Assembly: GCA_945901795.1 (NCBI GenBank)
Contig: CAMDLP010000001.1
Span: 62,001-126,000, forward strand
Origin: Akkermansia muciniphila
GTDB taxonomy: Bacteria > Verrucomicrobiota > Verrucomicrobiia > Verrucomicrobiales > Akkermansiaceae
Length of the DNA stretch: 64,000 nt
Reading direction: 5' to 3'
The notes under the pieces were generated by a model, which was not told the DNA's origin, searched no databases, and saw only the letters and a list, made by a program, of their open reading frames with translations. Of this stretch, positions 59,021-64,000 are shown in pieces; within the stretch, counting starts at the first letter, position 1; every line of letters begins with the position of its first letter. A program made the translations under genes and the position numbers.

Positions 59021-60703
59021 TTAATGGGCAGCAGCCGCCTGTCCTGATTTCCGGGTGAAAACCGCCACGATGAGCCCCGTCGCCGCCAGCCCGAGGATGC
59101 CCCAGTCACCGATCACCGCGAACAGTGAAAAACTCGGCTGGAGTGGAATTCTCAGCTCGGTGAGCAGCGAGCCGCGGGTGAAATGGCTGCGGCTTTCATC
59201 CATCAGAATCTGTTGCTTCCAGGAATTAGGATCATCGGCAGACCCGGTGGAATCGAGCGCCGCACTGACGCCGCTGTTGGCGCAGCGCAGCATCGGCCGC
59301 CGCAGCTCGATGGCGCGGAAGCGCGCGTTGGCGAAATGCTGGGCCGCCGCCGGGGATTGCTTGAACCAGCCGTCATTGGTCACGTTGATGATCACCTGCG
59401 GCCCCGTCCGGGTGAATTGCCGGACCAGCCTGCCCACGGTATCCTCGAAACACACCGTGGGGATCGCGCCGATGACCGTCCCGCCCGCGAGGATCGGCAG
59501 CGGTTCCACCGAATCGCCCGGCGTGAACGAGCCGCCGAATTCCACGCCGGCCTGCTGCTCGTAGATTTTCTTCAGAAACGGAATCGAATCCACAAACGGA
59601 ATCGTCTCGCCGAAGATCACCAGATGCCGCTTCCGGTAAGTCTGCAACTTGTCTTCCGGCGACATCACCGCGATGGAATTGTAGGCGCGGCCCTTCGGTT
59701 TCATGACCAGATCCTCGCCGGATTTTTCCGCCTCCAGCTCGTTCACCCCGTAAATCAGCGAAAACGGACCTGCGGTCCGAACCTGCGAGATCGTGTCGAG
59801 GTTGATCTGCCACGTCCCCCACTCGCCCTCGGCGGTGCGGAGAATCCGACCCGTTAGCGCGCTCTCCGGCCACATCACCCAGTCCGGCCACTTGGGGGAA
59901 ATTTCGCCCTGCGGCGACTTCAACGCATCGAGCGCTTTCAAGGTCTCATCTTCGTACGCCTGATGGACTTGCAGATCCGTCCACAGCACCCGCGCAGCGT
60001 CCTGCGGGATGTTGATTTGCACCAGCAGCGTCTTCAGCTGCACGGATTCCGCCCGCGCCTCGCTGGCGATTCGCGCCTTGCCATAGCCATACATGGAAAT
60101 GACCAACAGCGCCGCGACCGCCAGATCCCAGCGCATTCCGGGTTTCCGCCGGACCAGCTGCCAGCCCGCTTGCACCAGGACGGACTGGAAAAACACCAGC
60201 ATCAGCGAAAGTCCGGTCACGCCTAGCAGATCCGCTGCCTGCGCCATCACCCGCGCCTCGTGAAACGCCACGCCCAGCCCGTTCCAACCGAAGCCAGTGA
60301 ACAACCAGCCCCGCAGCCACTCCAGCCCGGCCCACACCGCCGCCTGACAGAAAGCCACCCGCAAACTCGCCCCGGCACTTTCGGATTTCCCGAGCTTCGC
60401 CGCAAACGCCCCGAACAGTCCCCAGAAAATCCCCAGATACAAGGGTAGCAGCACCATCCCGAGCGGCGACACCACCGCCAGCCACCGGAGTTGGATCAGG
60501 CAACTCACCATCCCTGCTAGATAGCCGATCGAAAATCCCTTCCAGCCCGCGTGTTTCCCCTCCAGCGTCCCCAGCGCCGCGAGCAAAGGCAGCATCGCCA
60601 CCCACGCCAGCGCCGAGAAATCAAACGGCGGAAACAACCCCGCTACCAGCAAGCCGCTAAGCACCGCCGCCACGATCCGTATCCATCCCGAGCCGTTTCT
60701 CAT
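59021..60703 (-). CDS. lnt: Apolipoprotein N-acyltransferase
   Basis: A 560-residue inner-membrane enzyme that adds the third acyl chain to lipoproteins. About seven N-terminal helices are followed by a nitrilase-like domain with the catalytic Glu in VMWPESALTG, Lys in YRKRHLVIFGE and Cys in PTVCFEDTVG, and a final anchor helix. It fits with the several lipoproteins encoded here and with an outer membrane. The ATG at 60703 (MRNGSGWIRI) is preferred over the track start at 60745. Confidence 0.95.
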   Translation of the reverse strand: MRNGSGWIRIVAAVLSGLLVAGLFPPFDFSALAWVAMLPLLAALGTLEGKHAGWKGFSIGYLAGMVSCLIQLRWLAVVSPLGMVLLPLYLGIFWGLFGAFAAKLGKSESAGASLRVAFCQAAVWAGLEWLRGWLFTGFGWNGLGVAFHEARVMAQAADLLGVTGLSLMLVFFQSVLVQAGWQLVRRKPGMRWDLAVAALLVISMYGYGKARIASEARAESVQLKTLLVQINIPQDAARVLWTDLQVHQAYEDETLKALDALKSPQGEISPKWPDWVMWPESALTGRILRTAEGEWGTWQINLDTISQVRTAGPFSLIYGVNELEAEKSGEDLVMKPKGRAYNSIAVMSPEDKLQTYRKRHLVIFGETIPFVDSIPFLKKIYEQQAGVEFGGSFTPGDSVEPLPILAGGTVIGAIPTVCFEDTVGRLVRQFTRTGPQVIINVTNDGWFKQSPAAAQHFANARFRAIELRRPMLRCANSGVSAALDSTGSADDPNSWKQQILMDESRSHFTRGSLLTELRIPLQPSFSLFAVIGDWGILGLAATGLIVAVFTRKSGQAAAAH

Positions 60704-60819
60704 GCGCGCAGCATCACCGGACGGCACCCGTTGGTCCACTGCCAATCCATCATCCCGGGCTTGGCCGCAGCAAACACTGCGGAATGCGTTTCGCCAGCGG
60801 ACGAGTAAATTTTCTTGAG

Positions 60820-60839
60820 TTTTCAGAATTTACTGAAAA
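60820..60839 (+). promoter_or_regulatory. Operator-like palindrome at a start codon
   Basis: Perfect arms ttttcag and ctgaaaa around aattta, ending one base before the ATG of the next gene in otherwise GC-rich sequence. Its position suggests a repressor site or a site covering the start of transcription. The regulator is unknown. Confidence 0.5.
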
Positions 60840-60840
60840 T

Positions 60841-61773
60841 ATGGCATCCATGTCAGACCACCCCGTTGTCACCCCCAAATCGCCGCACCAACCGCCGCGG
60901 CAAGTCAGCCCGTATGTGTGGCTCTGCCTTGCGGCCGGGATCGCCTCCGTCCTCTACCGGGTGCTGGTTTTGGGCCAAAAGGAACAGACCGCGCTGATGT
61001 TCATCGGGCTGCCCACGGCGATCGCGATGCTGATCACGTTCCTGCCGAGGTCTAGCAGCGCGACCGGCATGATCATGAAGGGGATCAGCCTTTTCCTGCT
61101 GCTGCTCGGGATTTTGTTCATCGAGGGCTTCATCTGCATCCTGATGGCCGCGCCGTTTTTCTATGCGGTGGGCTTCATCGTCGGGGTTTTCGCCGACAAG
61201 GCGAGGGCGCGCCGGGAGTTTGAAAAGCGGTTCCGGGTCGTCGTCCTACCCGTGCTGGTGCTGATGAGTTTGGAAGGAATCACCGGCGCGCTTTCCTTTC
61301 CCCGGGATGAGGTGGTCACCGTGAGCCGGGAGGTGTCGCTGCCACCCGCCGCCGCGCGCGAGCAACTCGCCCGCGGGCCGGAGTTCGTGCTTTCCGAGCT
61401 TCCGGCGTTTTTGAAACTCGGCTTTCCCGCACCCCGCCGCATCGACGGCAGCGGGCTTGAAACCGGCGACAAGTGGCGCATTCATTTCGCCGGTGGCGAG
61501 GGGAAACCCGGCGATCTATCAGCGGAAGTGATTGAAAGCGGGCCGACCCGCATCCGCGTCGCCCGCGTCTCGGACACCAGTCACATCGCACATTGGCTGG
61601 ATTGGAAGGACGCCGAGTGGACGATCGCGCCGAGCGGCACCGGCTCGCGGGTGACGCTCAGCATGCGCTACCGCAGGCTGCTGGATCCAGCGTGGTATTT
61701 CAAACCGATCGAGCGCTACGGCGTGAAAATAGCGGGCGAGTATTTCCTCGCCCAAACCTACCAAACCCCGTGA
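60841..61773 (+). CDS. Membrane protein with a SRPBCC-like C-terminal domain
   Basis: A 310-residue protein with an N-terminal half of about four to five helices (VWLCLAAGIASVLYRVLVL, TALMFIGLPTAIAMLITFL, ISLFLLLLGILFIEGFICIL, FFYAVGFIVGVFA) and a C-terminal soluble domain. The latter, with TVSREVSLPPAAAREQL, RIHFAGG and WTIAPSGTGSRVTLSMRYRRLLDPAWYF, looks like a START/SRPBCC lipid-binding fold. It overlaps the next gene by four bases (GTGA), so the two are coupled. The track start at 60784 would run through an operator-like palindrome. Confidence 0.7.
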   Translation: MASMSDHPVVTPKSPHQPPRQVSPYVWLCLAAGIASVLYRVLVLGQKEQTALMFIGLPTAIAMLITFLPRSSSATGMIMKGISLFLLLLGILFIEGFICILMAAPFFYAVGFIVGVFADKARARREFEKRFRVVVLPVLVLMSLEGITGALSFPRDEVVTVSREVSLPPAAAREQLARGPEFVLSELPAFLKLGFPAPRRIDGSGLETGDKWRIHFAGGEGKPGDLSAEVIESGPTRIRVARVSDTSHIAHWLDWKDAEWTIAPSGTGSRVTLSMRYRRLLDPAWYFKPIERYGVKIAGEYFLAQTYQTP

Positions 61774-63029
61774 GCCGCGACGGCGCGATCCAGCTTGCTT
61801 GTCTTTACGGGCCACTCGTGAGCGCCGGATTGTTAGCATGGTGGATTCGCCCGGGGAAACGGCTGTCCGTCGGGCTGCTGTTTTCACTGGCGTGGATCGC
61901 CGCCTTACTGCCATGGCTCGACGCCCTCGCCCGAGTCGCGGGGCTTTGGGAATACCACTCACAAGCTCCGGCCCTCGCCGGAATGCCGCTGGCGCTTTAT
62001 TTCGGCTGGGCCGTCGCTTGGGGGATTTTCGCGCCGCTGCTGGCCCACGCGCTCGGCGGACGGATCTGGACCACGGCGGCAGTGCTGATCGCCCTCGATC
62101 TGCGAGTGATGCCGGAATTGAGGCCTGTGCTGGAACTTCATCCGTGGTGGTGGATCGGTGATATCTTGATCGCAATTTGCCTTCTGCTACCCTCGCTTTT
62201 CATATCGAAATGGACGGTATCGCGCACGCAGGTGGGGTTGCGCTGCGCCATGCTGGTTCCGGCATTCGGCGGGATTTTTTTGGGCATCCCGCTGCTCGTC
62301 GAGTGCGGCGGTCTCGCAGGACTTGTGAATCGCTGGCAGGCGTTACCCGGCTTTCTCCAAGCGGTGTTTCTGGCCGCGGGATTCGCGCTTTGCGTTCCCG
62401 GACTCACGGCCGCGCGCGATCTCGCCCTCAGTGGCGCCGGCACCCCGGTCCCGCTCGATCCGCCGCGCCGGCTCGTGACTCACGGGATTTACGCATTTGT
62501 CCGAAATCCGATGCAGCTCTCGATGACCGCGCTGCTTTTGCTAGAGTCTTTGTTCGTCTGGAGTCCGTGGCCTGCCATTCTTGCCCTGATAGGGATCGTT
62601 TACTCGGAAGGACTCGCGCGGTGGTCGGAAAATCAGGACATGCGGGATCGCTTTGGCGAGGACTGGCTGCACTATCATCAAGCCGTCCGTCCTTGGTGGC
62701 CGCGCTGGAGTCCGCGCATCGGCGAGCGGTGCGAACTTTGGCTGGATGCCGGATGCGGGCCTTGCTCCGAGGTCGCGCGCTGGTTTCAACGCCGCCAAAC
62801 AATCCAGCTCGAACTCCGCGACGCCAGCGATTGGCCGGGCCCGCCACTGGGCCGCGTGACTTGGCATCATCCATCGTCCGGGCGTCACGAATCCGGAGTC
62901 CGGGCCATCGCGATGGCGCTGCAACATCTCGATCTGCCGTGGGCCGCCGTCGGCTGGATCGCGGGGCTTCCTGGCATTTCCCACATCCTGCAAACCTGCT
63001 TCGATGCCGCCGGGACCGGCAAACGCTAA
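61770..63029 (+). CDS. Isoprenylcysteine-methyltransferase-like protein fused to a DCC domain
   Basis: A 419-residue protein starting at a GTG that overlaps the previous stop. The first 300 residues hold eight or more helices; their end (LVTHGIYAFVRNPMQLSMTALLL, then GEDWLHYHQAVRPWWPRW) is the SAM-binding signature of the ICMT/PEMT-like integral membrane methyltransferases. The last 110 residues resemble DCC-type (DUF393) thiol-disulfide proteins: LWLDAGCGPCSEVARWFQRR with a CxxC-type pair and a GVRAIAMAL helix. The fusion is unusual. Both halves could serve lipid or thiol chemistry with the coupled upstream gene. Confidence 0.75.
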   Translation: MSRDGAIQLACLYGPLVSAGLLAWWIRPGKRLSVGLLFSLAWIAALLPWLDALARVAGLWEYHSQAPALAGMPLALYFGWAVAWGIFAPLLAHALGGRIWTTAAVLIALDLRVMPELRPVLELHPWWWIGDILIAICLLLPSLFISKWTVSRTQVGLRCAMLVPAFGGIFLGIPLLVECGGLAGLVNRWQALPGFLQAVFLAAGFALCVPGLTAARDLALSGAGTPVPLDPPRRLVTHGIYAFVRNPMQLSMTALLLLESLFVWSPWPAILALIGIVYSEGLARWSENQDMRDRFGEDWLHYHQAVRPWWPRWSPRIGERCELWLDAGCGPCSEVARWFQRRQTIQLELRDASDWPGPPLGRVTWHHPSSGRHESGVRAIAMALQHLDLPWAAVGWIAGLPGISHILQTCFDAAGTGKR

Positions 63030-63034
63030 CCGAC

Positions 63035-64000
63035 TCAACGCCAGCACTTGCTCCACGTCTCGAACTCCGAAGGCCGCAGCCGGTAGCGCGCGATGTTTCC
63101 GCCATGCAGACAGCCGAGCTCGGTTTCCACGACCTCGATGAACTTGGAACGCTCCGCCTGCGGAATGGCTTTCTCCGCCTCCGCGGCGATCCACTGCGCG
63201 GCCGCGCGTTTATTCATGGTGCCCAGCACGACCTCCCGCACAAAGCTCCCGATCGCCGCGCGGTGACGCAGACGGAAGGGATCGGGGTCGCCCAAAGACT
63301 GCCGCACCGCCGAATAACGCGCACAAGACCGCCGGTATGCCCACGCAAACACGTCCCGCAGATACTCGACGCGGTTCAACTCGTAAACGCCTAGCAGCCC
63401 GCCGATATAGTCGTGCGAATCCACATCGACGAACGACAATGGACAAAGGTTGTAACGGATGAGCGGGATGTTAGCCGCCAGTCGCGAAACCCGTTTGTTG
63501 ACGTCTTCGAAGGGCTGTAAATAGGGCAGATACACCATGGCGAAAAACGCCTGCTCGAAAGGATTCCGCACGGCAGCGGCCTTTACCAAAATCTGCTCGA
63601 ACCGCTCATCGATCTGTTGCGGCACCTCCAGCGGATGGAAAACCGTCCCGCTGATCCCGACAGGCCGCGAACGCACGCGCCCGCTGGCCCCGGGATCGGG
63701 CAGCAGGTTGTCGGATAGCAGGGCGTGGAGATTGCAGATCGTGTAGCGGTTGAAATCAATTTCTCCCGCGTCGTCGGCCAACATCTCGATGGCGGCTTTG
63801 TGGTTGAGGATCATCTGCGTCTCCTGCGTGGCTTTTCCCTCGGCGTCTTCGCCGATTTCAAGCAGGCGCTGGGTTTCTAGCAGCGAGTAGGTGTTGCCTT
63901 CCAGCCGGCTGGAGTTCCACGAGAGATCGATGAGCAGGCGGTCCATCACCTGCCGCATGTAGGTGCCTGCGGGAAGCGCGCTCAGTCCCACCTGGCCGAT
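63035..64000 (-). CDS. Fic-family protein with a degenerate active site, 5' end outside the window
   Basis: At least 318 residues; the frame stays open to the window edge, so the N-terminus is missing. An inhibition-helix-like motif is present (SSRLEGNTYS, matching S-x-x-x-E-G/N). The Fic core motif, normally HPFxxGNGRxxR, reads LQPFEDVNKRVSRLAANIP: the catalytic His is Gln and the first Gly is Val. The flanking DVDSHDYIGGLLGVYELNRVEYL is typical of a known branch of Fic proteins. AMPylation by the usual mechanism is doubtful. It converges on the methyltransferase-DCC gene. Confidence 0.85.
   Translation of the reverse strand: MGQVGLSALPAGTYMRQVMDRLLIDLSWNSSRLEGNTYSLLETQRLLEIGEDAEGKATQETQMILNHKAAIEMLADDAGEIDFNRYTICNLHALLSDNLLPDPGASGRVRSRPVGISGTVFHPLEVPQQIDERFEQILVKAAAVRNPFEQAFFAMVYLPYLQPFEDVNKRVSRLAANIPLIRYNLCPLSFVDVDSHDYIGGLLGVYELNRVEYLRDVFAWAYRRSCARYSAVRQSLGDPDPFRLRHRAAIGSFVREVVLGTMNKRAAAQWIAAEAEKAIPQAERSKFIEVVETELGCLHGGNIARYRLRPSEFETWSKCWR

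Noticed and set aside
61519-62175. Minus-strand ORF of 218 codons over the methyltransferase fusion
   Set aside because: Arg/Ala-rich antisense shadow; the opposite strand has coherent membrane helices and motifs.

Overview
The window looks like a chromosomal segment of a Gram-negative verrucomicrobium, most like the Luteolibacter/Haloferula group. The evidence is a high-GC core with LpxA, Lnt, an outer-membrane efflux lipoprotein and DUF1080 and Tat-exported Gfo/Idh/MocA proteins, together with a GH95 fucosidase. Few starts have a clear Shine-Dalgarno sequence. No rRNA gene or intact tRNA gene was seen. Functions are assigned from motifs and remembered family resemblance; no database search was possible.

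Layout. 1-7.2 kb: the end of tyrS, a stretch of decayed gene fragments, an orphan TolC-like lipoprotein, leuA and lpxA. 7.2-19.7 kb: a sugar-acid catabolic locus that fits oxidative L-fucose use. It holds a GH95 fucosidase and, divergent from it, a Zn-dehydrogenase, SGLT-like symporter, aldo/keto reductase, secreted HExxH protein, lactonase, POT-like transporter, DapA-type lyase and aldehyde dehydrogenase. The expected fuconate dehydratase is absent. 19.8-26 kb: a ParE-type toxin-antitoxin pair between repeats, a YdjY-like secreted protein, an M24 peptidase, heme o synthase, a SMUG1-type uracil-DNA glycosylase and a SirB1-like protein. 26-30.8 kb: a tRNA 3'-end scar, then pilB and pilC with a hicBA module and heptanucleotide repeats between them. 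30.8-41.6 kb: rRNA modification (rsmC, rsuA), a DUF1080 and Gfo/Idh pair, rapA-nth, a secreted NlpC/P60-like protein, an IS66 remnant and an HD/OB nuclease. 41.9-49.8 kb: an M3 peptidase, ORF6N, recR, a permease operon and the ActP/DUF485 acetate symporter pair. 50-64 kb: a Phd/ParE pair, prfB with its programmed +1 frameshift, two decayed genes, proB, engB, an ammonium transporter, a SpoIIE/STAS partner-switching pair, lipoproteins, lnt, a methyltransferase-DCC fusion and a Fic protein that runs off the end.

The most notable signals fall into three groups. First, the fucose-type locus. Second, small palindromic and heptameric repeats that sit next to toxin-antitoxin modules and also inside genes, in frame. 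Third, many recognisable gene corpses: TMEM43-like, GH63-like, VWA, DUF6786-like, siroheme-decarboxylase-like, Uma2, histidine kinase and IS66. Three small toxin-antitoxin modules occur in the window, and hicA is too short for the supplied ORF track.
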